Shown here: positions 42,852 to 55,593 of the stretch, in pieces
How the letters are laid out: each line of letters opens with the position of its first letter
Position numbering within the stretch: position 1 is the first letter of the stretch
Origin: Ichthyophis bannanicus
Taxonomy: Eukaryota; Chordata; Amphibia; Gymnophiona; Ichthyophiidae
Reading direction: 5' to 3'
Assembly (NCBI GenBank): GCA_033557465.1
Contig: CM066033.1
Span: forward strand, 705,221,637-705,285,636
DNA length: 64,000 bases
Made by a program: the position numbers and the translations under genes
The notes under the pieces: model-generated
Seen by the model: the letters and a program-made list of their open reading frames with translations, nothing else
The model's database searches: none
What the model was told of the DNA's origin: nothing

Positions 42852-43096
42852 ATAATATATGCTGTCTCCAGAGTGTTACTTGTATGCTAAAAGGAAGAAG
42901 AGTATTGAAACGGTTGAGTTACTCTAGGAAGCCTTAATTAATCCTTGTTACAACTGTGAAGCATAACAGTTTTTCTTTACCATGAGTTTGTTTCATTCCT
43001 GAAGTAAAGGACATTTTCCTCTATGTTGTGACCCACCTGAATCTTTTGCATAAAGGGAAATAAAAGCCTATGTTATCCCTCTACTCTGCTTTCACA

Positions 43097-43927
43097 ATTT
43101 ACTTCTTAATAGGAGCTGAACTACTAAGACCAGGCTGCACCTGGCTCTTAAAGGAACCTCCTCATATAAAAATATCTGTGTCCAACCTACCTCTATGACC
43201 ACTGGCCACCAGGGGCGGTACGCGACAGAGTCTGGTGAACAGTAGCCCAGGAGAGCAGAACCCAGCTAGCTGGGTACCTCTCCTCCTTGATTATCCACCT
43301 GAGTCAGGGTACCTATCCCGGGTGTTCCCCATTCCTCCTCTCCAACTGCTGGGAGGGGGCCCAGGGAACTGAACTGTGGCAGGGCCTGACCCTTTAAATT
43401 TTTCTCAAGAAACAAAAAGACACTTGAGCAGCACAAACTGCAGCCACAGCAGCAAGGGAGCCAGGCAGTACGCTGATTTAACAGGGCAGTCAGTCAAGAT
43501 CATCGGCGTGGGCAGAGTTGTTCAGGTGAGGAGGACCTGCTGAGTTGGAGAATGAGCAGGGCCAGGACTGTTGCAATGCTGACTCACTGCATGGTCTGCG
43601 GCAGCTGTCAGAGCCAGCTTTGCTCCTTGGGTCTCTGCCGTGGCTTTGATTCAGAAGGCTATGCAGCTGAAGAATTGCTCTGGAGCTTGAGGCCCATAGA
43701 GGATAGTGGCGATCCGGTTCTAGGAAACGAGCCAGTGCTGCAGTATGCTTCTCCTAAGGCACAGCAGCCCATGGTTTTGGTGGGAAGTGCCACCATCTAA
43801 GGAGGGGCTGAGATAGAGTCGGGGAAGCCATTGGGGTTCCTGATACAGGCAGGGGGGCAACAAATGAAGACACCCACCCCCTAGGAAGTTTTTGGGAGCC
43901 AGGGAGTCCCTTTTTTTCAGAATTCAT
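43097..43927. other. Unassigned sequence
   Basis: No convincing gene. Two short frames (43552-43800 and its antisense) lack motifs. No repeat family recognised. Confidence 0.4.
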
Positions 43928-44019
43928 CATAAGAACATAGATTATGCCACACTGGGTCAGACTAAGGGTCCAACAAGTCCAGTATCTTGTTTTCAACACC
44001 TGACAATCCAGGTCACAAG

Positions 44020-44237
44020 AAGCGTTCCTGCTAAGCTGCACTGAGTTCTCAGCCGGCATTCCTGTCGGTGGGGGGAGGTGCAAAGCGATCGCGAAAGCAA
44101 TCACGCTTAGGACTGCATGGCATATGTAGGTCTCAAGGGCCTGTCGATGCTGTGCGATCCTAAGCATGATTGCTTTGCACTTTCCCCCACCGGCAGGAAT
44201 GCCAGCAGAGGACTCAGCACAGCTTAGTGGGAACATT
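44020..44237. mobile_element. hAT-type palindromic MITE, 218 bp
   Basis: The whole element is nearly one inverted repeat (GTTCCTGCTAAGCTGCACTG at the left, CAGCACAGCTTAGTGGGAAC at the right). It is flanked by a GGTCACAAG duplication (44011-44019, 44238-44246), 8-9 bp as in hAT. The loop contains GATCCTAAGCATGATTGC-type inverted blocks. There is no gene. Confidence 0.85.
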
Positions 44238-44763
44238 GGTCACAAGTTCCTGTCAAGTTTCCAAAATGATACACAGATTCCACGTTACTTATCCTGTGGT
44301 AAGCAATAGATTTCCCTGGTCCTCTCTAAGAGTGGTTTATGGACTTTTCTTTAAGGAACTTGTCCAAACCTTTTTTTTTTTTTAATAATTGATTCTTTAC
44401 TCATTTTTCAACACAAACATACATTAACACATCGAAGGACCACAACCGGTCTGGCAAATGCTTCCTTCCTATACAATAACACACTAATATCTTCCAAACA
44501 TAATAATAATCACAATCATAAAGATGAGTAAGTACTAATAGGTCATTCCCCCCCCTTACCCCCATCCCCCTCCCTCTACCCCTCTCCCTCCCCCCCCCCC
44601 CACTCCTGCTATCTCATCCCCCCCATCCCCCTCTCTCAAACTCCCACCCTTCCACACTTTTCTCAAAATCTTCTTTCAACATTTAACATGGACCATTATC
44701 ATTAGACCGCCCCCATGGTAGTCCTTATTTACATTGTGAGCCCCGTGGGCTGACGTACAGTGT

Positions 44764-47700
44764 TCAACAGTTGTAAGCTTTCCAATCATGACACATTTTA
44801 CAAGAATATGGATAGATCCAAGTCCCTACCCTCTTACCGATCCATCCCCTTCTGTTTTCGCACACCAATATTCCACCCCCCTCCCTCCACCGTACATACT
44901 GCTCCCACACCTTGTTATACCTTGTAAGATTATGCTTTCTGTGTGCTTCTATCGCACAGAAGCTCCATAGCTGTTCCATTCTTCCCACCACCTCTGTTAA
45001 TGGGGGTACCCCAATTTTCTTCCACCATCGTAGAAGACTCATCCGGCCCGCCATCACACAGTACCCCTGTAGCCTTCCCAACTCTCCACCTCCTCCTCCC
45101 TCCACCTCCTCATTTAGTATTACCATACCTGGGGTGAACTGCACCCTCACCTTCGTAATATCCACAGTAAGCTTTTCCACACCTATCCAATATTCCCGTA
45201 CTATAGGGCAGCCCCAAAACATATGTAATAGGTCCCCTCTTGCCCCACCCCCCTTCCAACACTGCTCCGAGCTGTCCGGATACAGTGCATGGAGCCGCAC
45301 CGGGGTCCAATACATTCTCAATCTTAGTTTCAAGCTATTTTCAAACATCGCCGTCCCTGGGGCCAGTCTGTGGGCTCTAATATAAATACTGTCCCACCTC
45401 ATGGGATCCCAATTACCTCCCAACTCCTCCTCCCACCGCTGCTGGCTACGTATGGCCCCCGGCTTGTGTTCCCCCAAAATCTTATAAAGCCTTCATATAT
45501 TCTTAGTGGGCATCCCCCTAGTTCCCATCAGCTCCTCAAATGGCTTGGGCTGCGCTGACCAATCCCTTTTCACCTCCCTCTGCTGGAGCCAGTACCACAG
45601 ACTGACATATGCATATCTATTTCGCTCTTCCAGGTGATACTTCTGTTGAAGATCCTCAAAACTCCGAATACCTCCCCCCTCTCCCACCATTTGACCTATT
45701 TTCCATAGCTCCATCCACCCCCATCTCTTAAAAACCCCCACCACCTCCCCCATCCTACCCTCTGCCACCGTCTGGATATATGTCTCCCTGGAGTACTTCT
45801 TCCCCCCATCAGATACCCTCTCCATTTCATCCAAACCTGCCTTGTGAGTTCCATATACGGGTTCTCCCCCCCCCCCCTTCCTCCCTCTTCCCACCCCGGG
45901 ATCCCAGATCCAAGCCCCTGGGTTCACCTCCTCCTCCCCTTCCATGCCTACCCACCCTGGGCACTCCACCCCCTCTTTCCACGCAAACAAGGCCTGAAGT
46001 TGCGCCGCCTCGTAGTACCTAAGCAAAAAGGGAACCCCCAACCCCCCCCCCCCCCTCCTCCCTAGTCTTATACATGATGGCCCTAGCCACCTTCGGGCAC
46101 TTCCCATCCCAAATAAACTGCAAAAGCAGGTTCTGCATCTGCTCTATTTCCTTTTTTGCCAGCCTGCATGGCAGGGACGTGTATACAAACAACAGCCTCG
46201 GCAGTATATTCATTTTAACAACCGCTATTCGACCCAGCCATGACAGATACAGCCCCCTCCATCTAGATAAATCCTGCCTAATACTCTCCCCCAGTCCCTG
46301 ATAATTCCATTGCTTAATCCTAAACAAAGGAGTCCCCAGCTGGATCCCCAAATACCGGAAGCTACCTGCCACCCACCGAAACCTAAAATTATGCCTCAAA
46401 CTCTCTTCTACTCTAGGAGTTAAGTTAAAGCCCAACATTTCCATTCTCCCCTGATTCATTTCATAGCCTGCTATCCGGCTATACCGCTGAATAGTCTTCA
46501 TTAACACTGGTAACTTTATAAGTGGCTGTGTTACGGTAAAGATAATATCATCCGCAAATAACCCAATCTTTACCTCACTCCCCCTTATCCGTACCCCATT
46601 TATATCCCCTTCCCGTCTAATGTAGGCGGCCAGAGGTTCTATAGCTAGTGCAAACAGTAAAGGCGACAGCGGGCATCCCTGTCTGGTGCCCCTATGGAGC
46701 TCAAAACTCTCTGAATAACCTCCATTCACTCTCACCCTAGCCCTTGGCCCCTGCTATAATGCTCTTATCCAGCTGATATACTGCTCTCCAAGACCCATTT
46801 TCTCTAGCACTTGGAACATATACGGCCACTCCACGCAGTCAAAAGCTTTTTCTGCATCAACAGTGACCATCACCGCTGATTCTTTAGACCTCTGAAGGTG
46901 CCATGCTATATTCAAAATCTTTCTCACATTATCGCTTCCCTGCCGCCCTTTAACAAATCCCGTCTGATCTGGGTGAATCAGCTGTGGCACTACATCTTGG
47001 ATCCTGTTTGCCAGTACTTTCACCAAACTTTTGGCATCTAAATTTATTAAGGATATTGGCCTGTAAGATCCGCATACCCCCCTATCCTTACCGGGTTTCG
47101 GTAGTACCGTTATGCCAGCCTCAGCCATAGACTTCGGGAGACCTTCCCCTTGCAGGACCCCATTCACTACCTGAGTAAAGAGGGGCGTAATATAGTCCGC
47201 CATTACTTTATAAAACTTTGCGGTGTACCCGTCCAACCCCGTCGCCTTCCCATGTTTTAGCGTGGCTATGGCACTCCTTACCTCTTCCTCCTGAATTGCT
47301 CGCCCTAAGCGCTCCCTCTCCTCCCCATTCACCCTCGGAAGATGACATTCCTCCAGGAACTCTGCAATCTCCGCCCCCCCCCCCCCCCCCCGCCGTCGTT
47401 TCACTTTTATACAAATTCTGATAAAACTCCCTAAATATCTGCCTAATACCCTTGGTTCGGTGTTCCATTTCCCCTTTCTTATTCCGAATGCCATCTATAA
47501 AGGCCGCCTGCCTCCTCGCCTTTAGGCAACAGGCCAAAAACCTCCCCACCTTATTCCCCCCTTCAAAATGGGCCTGCTTCAATACCGCCAGCTGGTACGC
47601 CATTTCTTGAGCCCGCAATTTACTCAGTTCTGCCCTCACCTTAATGAGCTCCGCAGTAGTCTGTGGATCTTGCACCCCTTGATGTGCTCTCTCAAGGTTT

Positions 47701-48666
47701 CTCAACTTCCCCAACAAACCTTTTTCCGCAGCCCCTTTCTCTCTCTTTACTTGCACCCCCAGACTTACCAGCTGTCCCCTAATTACCGCCTTCAGGCCAT
47801 CCCACAACCCCCCCTTGGACACCTCCCCATTGTCATTCAACCAAATATATTCCTTTATACTGTCCTTAAGTTTCCCTACGTACCTCTCCTCCTCAAGTAG
47901 GGAGTCATTAAGTTTCCAGAATTTTAAACTATCATCTGTTGTACCCATATCAAACTTTACACTCACTGGGGCATGATCTGACCAGGTGATTAAGCCATGC
48001 TCCACTTCTTTTACCCTTTCCACCCATTGTCCACCCCCCCCCCCCCCCCATCATATCTAACCTACTATAGGTTCCATGTACTGGAGAGTAAAATGTGTAC
48101 TTCCGCTCTCCCGGGTGCCAGCTTCTCCAGACATCCACCAATCCTAATCTCTCCCGCATTTTATGCAAACTATGCCTATCCCCTCGGCCTCCTCCCCCCT
48201 GCCCCCCGCTTGTGTCCAATTGGGGGTTGCATGTCAGATTAAAATCCCCTCCCAGGATTATGGGGGTGCTTCCAAATCCCTCCAATTCCTTCAAAATTTG
48301 CCCATACGCCTCTCCCTGCTTCTCATTTGGTCCATATAAGCTGATCACCCACACCTCTTCCCACTCTATTTGCAAAAGTACCCCCACCCATCTACCTTCT
48401 TTCCCCCTACAAGTACTCTTTACCATATGCTGATATTCACCTCCCTCCAATATCCCTAACCCCCCTTTCCTGGAATTTGCTCTCTGTCCCGCTAGAATTA
48501 CCTTAGGATACTGTCGAGACTCCAGTAGATATTCCTGCCCCACCCTCAGGTGTGTTTCTTGTATACAGAGAATAGCCGCACGTAAACTCCTACCCTCCCG
48601 CTCCACCATGTTCTGTTTCTGCCTCGTGCGCAATCCCTTTACATTCAATGTCGCAATTGTTAACAT
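44764..48666 (-). pseudogene. L1-1 ORF2: endonuclease, RT, Cys-rich tail, broken mostly at poly-C runs
   Basis: Start ATG at 48666 (MLTIATLNVKGL). The endonuclease has CIQETHL, LGGDFNLT, TFYSPVHG, SRLD and a SDHAPV block. The RT has [45 protein letters not shown] and catalytic FADD at 46547-46558. The C-terminus has WTPVRLHALYP and a Cys-His-Cys group. Frame changes lie at C-runs near 48037-48050, 47377-47390 and 46040-46053. One TAA lies between RT blocks (46754-46756). A last break is at about 45485. ORF2 does target-primed reverse transcription. Confidence 0.88.
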
Positions 48667-49223
48667 TTTCCTCCTCTGACCCGCCTTCCCCTGGCCCTCC
48701 CCTCCCTTCCTTTCACTACCCCTCCCTCCCCAAGCTCCCGCCCGACTCTCCCAGTTACCCCTCCTCCTCCCCCATCGATTCACCCTTCTACTCGTCCCTG
48801 CTTCCAATGCCTCCCCATATCCTCTTTCCCTTCCAGAGCATACACCAGGAGTAGTGTGCCCCCTACCTCCCCCAACCCTATGCTTCACATTTCCCCCTTC
48901 CCTACCCTGCCCCATTCTTCTTCTCCCGCCCTCCATTTCCCAACCAGCCCATATTCAGAACCACCCCCCCTCCTCCCCCCACTCTTCTTCTTAACCCCTT
49001 CCTCCTCCATTCCACTCCTCACCCCTTCACCCTCCATCTCCCACCCACTTCCCCTCCCTAGTCCCACCCCAAGCATTCACATTTATAACTCACGCAGCAT
49101 CCCCATTCTCCCATTCCCCACGCCACTCCCTCCCTTCCTCCCCACCCTACCCCTCCCAAGCATATGAAGGTTAATCCACTCCTCCACCTCCCCCACAATA
49201 GATACCCAACATATTATCAGTCC

Positions 49224-50144
49224 TCAGGTTCCTCCCTCGATCTGGTCGTCCCGCAGCTTGTGCCCGATTGGCCGAGTGGTCCTCCTCTCCGTGCTGTCTC
49301 CTCGCTGCTGCTGTCTCCTCCTTGTCGGTGAACCTGCGCCCCCAGATCCTTCCTGGGTCCGCAGCCCCGCTTCTCGTAGGACCCCCATCGCCTCCTCTGG
49401 CGACTGCATCCGCCATGTCCGCCCTTTGAGGGTAAACAATATTCCAAATGGATGCAGCCATCGATACTTAACCTCCGCTTTCCTCAGCAAATGTGTCACT
49501 GGTTGCATTGCCCTCCTCCTCTGCAATGTGCCAGCGGATAAGTCCTCATATATATGCATCATGTAGCCCTGCCACATAAGGGCTCCAACACCTCTCATTT
49601 TGTTGACAATTTTCTCCTTCATTTTATATTTTGCCAGACAAATTATGATGTCTCTAGGCTTGTTCCCTACTGGCGGCCCCAGTGCTCTGTGCGCCCTTTC
49701 AAGTTGTATGTCCCCAGCCGCCACCTCCTCTCCTCCTTTCTGTAACACTTCTAGGCACACAGACACCGCCACCTTTTCACTATCCTGAAATTCTTTCTCC
49801 TCTGGGATCCCCCGGATTCTCAGGTTATTGCGGCGCGATCGATTCTCCAAATCCTCCAGCTTGTAAAGTAGGGCCTCCTGCTGGGAGCTGAGCTTTACAC
49901 CTCTCTGTGACCCTTCTTCCTGCAGCTGCTCAAGTTCTTGCAGCCTACTTTCGTGGTCCCCCATCCGGCACACCAGCTCTGCGATTTCTTCCTTCAAGGG
50001 CCCCAAGAGCTCATTGAGTTCACTTTTCACTGACTTCACTTCTTTTTTAATTTCGAGGAACCACTCTCTGAGCTCCGCTCTAGTAATATTTTGTGGAAGA
50101 CCTGTTGCTGGTGTCTTCTCACTCCCCATCTCCTTGTCCACCAC
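49224..50144 (-). CDS. L1-1 ORF1 protein, intact, 306 residues
   Basis: ORF1p is a trimeric RNA-binding chaperone that coats L1 RNA in cytoplasmic particles. Start ATG at 50144. Residues about 20-110 form a coiled coil (heptad Leu/Glu-rich, ELNELLGPLKEEIAEL). The RRM follows near 110-200 (NNLRIRGIPEEK, IQLERAHRALGP), then the C-terminal domain (IYEDLSAGTLQRRRAMQPVT, YRWLHPFGILF). The tail (265-306) is Arg/Gln-rich and open. Length is usual for L1. No stop or shift is seen, which contrasts with ORF2. Confidence 0.88.
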   Translation of the reverse strand: MVDKEMGSEKTPATGLPQNITRAELREWFLEIKKEVKSVKSELNELLGPLKEEIAELVCRMGDHESRLQELEQLQEEGSQRGVKLSSQQEALLYKLEDLENRSRRNNLRIRGIPEEKEFQDSEKVAVSVCLEVLQKGGEEVAAGDIQLERAHRALGPPVGNKPRDIIICLAKYKMKEKIVNKMRGVGALMWQGYMMHIYEDLSAGTLQRRRAMQPVTHLLRKAEVKYRWLHPFGILFTLKGRTWRMQSPEEAMGVLREAGLRTQEGSGGAGSPTRRRQQQRGDSTERRTTRPIGHKLRDDQIEGGT

Positions 50145-51082
50145 CCGCTCTGCCGTGCCTCCTTGGTGAGGTTAATTCTCACTTTGCCCAATGTCACTCT
50201 TCCCTGCTTGTGGTCCTGAGTATACATACTCTGTGAGATATGCCGCTTTCCTTCTCGTGGTCATCACTGCACCGTCGCTTCCCAACATTATTTCACTTCT
50301 CTGCTTGCTTACAATCCCTCGCACTCTGTATCAAGTCATAGTGCTTCTCCCCACCTCCTCGTTGACTAGATTGTAAGCTCTAATAATTAGGAATTGATTC
50401 TTTTATATCTATGCAGCTCTACTTACAGCCAATAGCGCCACTCACATGCTCAGTAGTAGTGTTAGTATTGCTCAAATTATCCTACTTTCCTCAGCATTCC
50501 TCTCTGCTGTCTTCTGCGTTAATTTTGGATTTCCTTCAGTCCTTTTATTTTAATTTTATTGGCCTCCACTGGCACCCCAGCCTTCCACAGTTCTGCTTCT
50601 GCTGCTCTGCTTGCCTCTGTCACCTTCGTTCCCCACTCATGCTGCCGTTTTCCAGATGACGTGGCCGTCAAGCGCCATTTTCAGCTGCCTTCTCTGTGCC
50701 TCCTTCCTTCTTTTCACCACTCTCTCCGCACCTCCATGCTCCGCTCACCCCCGTTTATGCTGCTCTTTTTACAGTGCTCCTCCGGAGGCCTCCTCCGCTC
50801 CGCTCCTATTCTCCCCTTCTCTGCTCCTCTGGCTCCCGCGATTCTACGTATCGCCGGGGCTCCCCTCCGCTCCGCTCACACTTGCTGCCGCCACAGCCCG
50901 ATTCAATTTTCCTCAGTGCTCCTTTCCTCTGCCGTCCTCCAGCCCTTCTCCGCACTCCCCGATCTTTCCTGGGGATCTCCGCTGCAAGTTCTGCCAGTTT
51001 CCTGGCGTCTTCAGGGGGTCTTTTAATACCTTTTAGCTGGGTTTGGCCCGGAGCGATGCCTTCACACCGCCATCGGTTTCGG

Positions 51083-51090
51083 TGACGTCA
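51083..51090. promoter_or_regulatory. CRE/ATF-type site at L1-1 5' end
   Basis: Perfect palindrome TGACGTCA about 11 bp inside the L1 5' terminus. L1-2 has the same box at the same place, so it probably belongs to the sense promoter. Confidence 0.5.
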
Positions 51091-51621
51091 CTTCCTCTCC
51101 ATCCAAACCTTTTTTAAACCCAACTACACTAACAGCTTTTACTATATCCTCTAACAAATTCTAGAATTTGATTACGCGTTGAGTGAAAAAAAAATTCTCC
51201 GATTAGTCTTAAATGGGCTACATTGTAGCTTCAATGCATGTCCCATAGTTTTTCTCCTTTTTTTTTTTTTTTTTTTAAATTTAAAATTTTTTATTGCACA
51301 CATCAACAAAAACAGTAACAAACAGGCCATAACTATAACAGCCCTCCGCCACCCCATTCTGTCCACAGTCGGGGGCACATACCCAACAGACCCAAGGAAA
51401 GCCCATAACAGTAATTTTCACACCATTACTATACAGTATCCCCGTAGCTCTACCCCGCCTTACACATACCACCCCCCCCCCCACACCACCATTTGGCCCA
51501 TACTGTCCGACTTGCCCCCTCATAGAATTTTACTCCCCACCTCAATACCCCCCTCCCCCCCTTCCCCCCCCCCATACATTTACCCCCCCCCCCCCAGGGC
51601 CTCTAACCCGGTATCAATATC

Positions 51622-54600
51622 CTATGGGGCATTCTCTCTCTCCAAATATTTCCCCCAGATATTGGAAAAGCTCCGCAAACTCCCATTCTTCAGTGCGGTG
51701 AGTTTGCACATCAAGAAAATCTGCCCCACCAGCGCCTGCACCTCCCCCAACCCCGGAACCCCCGGCTGCTTCCATCGCCGGCCCACCAAAAGGCGCACCG
51801 CTACACAACAGAAATTCAGGAACCCACTCTCCGCCTTATTCAACCCCTCCGCCCCCTTTCCCAGTAGGGCCAGTAAGATTCTACTCACCCATTCAAACAC
51901 ACCTCCCCATACCGCATGCAGCTCCGCACACTCCCACCACACATGCAAGTATGTACCCGCCGCTCCGCAGCTGCGCCAACATTGCCCATCCGATAGGTGG
52001 TACATAACCTGCAGCCGCACCGGCGTCAAGTGCCATCTATACAGAATTTTATAATTATTCTCCAACAGATGCGCCGCCAACAACCCCTTATATCGGTTCC
52101 TAAAAATTTGCTCCCACTGTGCCTCATCCCAACAACCCCCTAAGTCCGTTTCCCATCGCACCTGAAAAGCCTCCTTCCCCCCCACAATTCCCATAAGATT
52201 ATAAAACTGCGTAACCACTCGTTTGGGAGACCCCATGAGCCCCATCACCTCGATGCCCGTGGGATCCCGGGCCAATCCAGGTAAAATTTTATGCCGGATA
52301 TAATGGCTGAGTTGGATATAGTGGTATTCCTCAGACCCCTTCAGATGGTATTGCCTCCTCAGTGTGTGAAACGGCACAAGGCGTATCCCCTCAAGCAGCT
52401 GTCCCACCCGTACCAAACCGTTCTCTCTCCGCCCACCTGGTAAAGACAGGGCTCTCCAATCCCGGGGGAAACTCTGGATTCCCCCTAATGGGCACCAATC
52501 TGGACCTACCCCCCCTCCCCAGCCATCCCTGCTGCTGCCATTTATTCCATAGGTCCACTGTCCGCCTAGTGTAAGGGTTCCGCACCAGGATGCCGCGCCG
52601 CTGCTCTCTCGGAAGCCACATCCATTCCCCCAAATTCCGCACCCCCAACTCATCCCCTTCCATTTGTACCCACTCTTTCACCTCCTCTCCCCACCATTCC
52701 ACAATAGCCCCCAGTTGTGAGGCTTCTAAATAACGTGCCAGATCGGGGACCGCTAACCCCCCCTTGTCCTTGCCCTTCATTAAAATCCGCCACGCCACTC
52801 GGCAAGACCTTCCCCCCCCCCCACAAATTGCATCAAGGAGCGCTGCCACCGCTGTACCGCGTTCCTCCCCACCCCTATGGGCAAGGACCTAAAAAGATAG
52901 AGCCACTGCGGCAACACCACCATCTTCACAGCCGCAATCCTGCCAAGCCAGGAAAGCCCCTTACCCTGCCAGACCTCCAGTTCTCTCCGTATCTTACGTT
53001 CCAGCTGCCCATAATTAGCCCCAAATAACTCCCCCTCCGTCGGTGTGAGATATATTCCCAAATATTTTATCCCCTCCTTCGCCCACCGATATGGAAACCG
53101 ACCCTGAATCCCCTCCCGGGACCCCCTATCCAAAGAAATATCTAGCAATTCGGACTTAGATGCGTTGACCTTAAAACCAGAACACACCCCAAATTCCCGC
53201 AATACAATATCCAATGCAACCAACGAGTCCAATGGGCGGGTTAGTAGAAATAATAGGTCGTCAGCAAATAGTGAAATTTTGCTGATCACGCGGCCCCCCC
53301 CCACCCCCCCGAGCTCGGGGCGCGCACGGACATACTGAGCCAACGGCTCCATAGACAACACAAATAAGAGCGGGGAAAGTGGGCACCCCTGCCGCGTCCC
53401 CCGAAAAAGTTCAAACGCCTCCGTATAGTCTCCATTAATTCGAATCTTAGCCAGCGGACGAGCATAAATAGCTTTAACCCACTGCAAATATGCCCCCCCC
53501 AACCCCATCCGCTCCATCACTTTAAACAGATAAGGCCAATAGACCCTATCAAACGCCTTTTCGGCATCTATAGCTAACAAAACCAGTGGTTCTGCGCAAC
53601 GCTTCGCCTGCCAGACCGCATTCAACACTCTCCGGATATTATCCCCCGCCTGCCGCCCGGGAACAAAACCGGCCTGATTTTCATGAATTAACCGCGGCAA
53701 ATACTCCCGAAGCCGATTGGCCAAAACCTTTGAAAAAATCTTAAAATCGGACCCCAGGAGCGATATCGGTCTGTACGAGCCACACAATTGGTGATCCTTC
53801 CCCTCTTTCGGCAAAATAGTTATTCCTGCCGTACGCATTGATTCAGGGATCGGTCCCCCCCCCCGCAAACGAATTATACAACCTGGCTAACGGCTCACAC
53901 AAGACCGCAGCAAACTTTTTATAAAACTTATTCGGGAAGCCATCCAGGCCCGGAGCCTTCGCTGCCGGCAATCCCTTAATAACCAAGGCCACTTCCCGTT
54001 CCTCAATGGGTCGGGATATCCAAGCTGCCTCCTCCACCCCCAAACTCGGGAGCTGGACTTGCAAAAATTTCTCTACCGGGGCCTGCGAGCTAATCCCCTC
54101 CACCGCATACAATTGTTTATAAAATTCCACAAATCTATCCTGGATCTGTTTACTGTCCCTCAACTCACGCCCCTGCGCATCCCAGATTTTGGTGATAAAA
54201 TTCCGAGTCCGAAGCCGCTGCAATTTCCGCGCCAAAAGACGCGATGGCCGGTTGCCCCATTCAAAGACCTGCTGCTTCAATTTGTCTTGGGCAAATTTAA
54301 GCTCCGCCAGGTCCAACTCCCCCAGTTCCCGATTGAGGCGGCGCAGCTCCTGCTCGTGCTGCTGCGGGGCCTTCCCCACCTTCTGCAGCCCTTCCAGCTG
54401 TCGGATCTGCGCCCTCAGATGTTCCTTTTTACTCTCCTTCTCCCTCTTCAGATAAGAGCCAATAGAAATCAGCTCCCCCCTTACTACCGCCTTCAAACAT
54501 TCCCAAATCGAAGCTATCCCACACTCCCCATTATCGTTAAGCGCCAAATAATCCTTTATCCCTTTCTCCACTCGTAACACTACCTGCGGATCATCCAATA

Positions 54601-55365
54601 GAGATTCATTAAGCAACCACCCCCCCCTCTTCTTCCCCTGGGGTCCGACCCGCAGGTCAATCCACACCGGGGCATGGTCCGAAAGCGTCCGTTCGCCAAT
54701 CTCACAACTCTCAACCGCCGGTAACAGAGGTTTCGAAACCCAGATCATATCTAAGCGGGAGAAGGAGTGGTGAACCGGAGAGTAAAAGGTATAATCCCTC
54801 TCTCGGCCCCGCACTTCCCTCCAAGTATCCGCCATCCCCATATTAACCCCCATAACCTTTAACAGACGCCGAGCTCTGGCAGTCCCCTCTCCCGCCCCTG
54901 TGGAATTATCCAGCCTGGGGTTGATAGTCAAATTGAAATCCCCGCCCAACACCACTTGTCCTTCAGCGAATTTATCCAACTCAGAATTTAACTCCTGGTA
55001 AAAGGGCCCCTGCGCTTCATTCGGGCCATAAAGATTAACAAAAGTAAAAATCTGGCCGTACAATTTAAGCTTAAGAAAAATATACCTCCCTCCCCGATCT
55101 TTTTGAAGGGCACACACCTCGTGCGGTATAGTACCCCGAAGTAGGATACCCACCCCCCCTTTACGCCCCACTAAGCTATTGGAGGAGAACCACTGATCCT
55201 TAAATTTATTATGGGACATTCGCCACTCATCCTGTTTCTTCAAATGGGTCTCTTGCAAAAATATTATATCCCCCGCAAACGTTCTATTTCCTTATACACT
55301 CGCTGCCGCTTAGCCGGCGCATTCAACCCCCGCACATTCAAAGTAATCACCCGCAGCTTATCCAT
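51622..55365 (-). pseudogene. L1-2 ORF2: endonuclease, RT, Cys-rich tail, frameshifted at C/G runs
   Basis: It starts at MDKLRVITLNVRGL (55365). A shift in a G-run near 55275 leads to the 471-codon frame (53843-55258). That frame has the QETHLKK block, LGGDFNLTINP, TFYSPVHHSFSRLDMIW and DHAPVWID. A C-run at 53857-53866 shifts to the RT frame (52780-53868): [44 protein letters not shown] and FADD at 53257-53268. Further shifts fall at C-runs near 52813-52822 and 52508-52517. The tail (51622-52500) has WHLTPVRLQVMYH and Cys residues near 51960-52000. Confidence 0.88.
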
Positions 55366-55593
55366 CCAACACATTGCCCCCCCTCCCCTTCACACAAATC
55401 CAACTTGGGTAAGAGATCCCCTTCCCCTCCCTTCCACCCCCCTCCCCCCCCACCCACCCTGCCTGGGACCACTATTTTGATCCATAAGAGGCATGGCGTC
55501 ACCTCCCCGTAGACCCCACAAAAGCCATTACACATACCCAATGGTACACAAAACATATACAATTAGGGTGCCTGTACCCTACAGGCGAATGCA

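Larger units (their letters stand above)
41814..43096 (+). mobile_element. Probable LTR B with internal ORFs
   Basis: The block starts TGTGAAG and ends CTTTCACA (TG...CA, inverted ends). It has a TTTATAAG box near 42119 and AATAAA at 43059-43064, the LTR order. No target duplication was found, so the borders are tentative. It resembles LTR A in the position of the internal ORF: the ORF stop is 208 bases from AATAAA in both. Confidence 0.4.
44377..51101 (-). mobile_element. L1-1, full-length L1 element, antisense
   Basis: It is flanked by a 14-bp duplication TCCAAACCTTTTTT (44363-44376, 51102-51115). On the minus strand: 5' UTR with a TGACGTCA box at its start, ORF1 (49224-50144), ORF2 (44764-48666), 3' UTR and A-rich tail at 44377-44383. 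All parts are present. ORF1 is intact, while ORF2 is broken mainly at poly-C/G runs. Confidence 0.9.

Noticed and set aside
43552..44236. Frames of 82 and 160 codons
   Set aside because: The second crosses the MITE border and CR1 3' end, and the first has no motif. Neither has gene signals.
48856..49167. Plus-strand Pro/Ser-rich frames over the L1-1 ORF1-ORF2 spacer
   Set aside because: Antisense of a G-rich L1 spacer. No start context or motif.
50411..51085. Plus-strand frames up to 155 codons left of 51085
   Set aside because: They lie antisense in the L1-1 5' UTR between the flanking duplication and ORF1. Leu/Pro/Ser-rich shadows.
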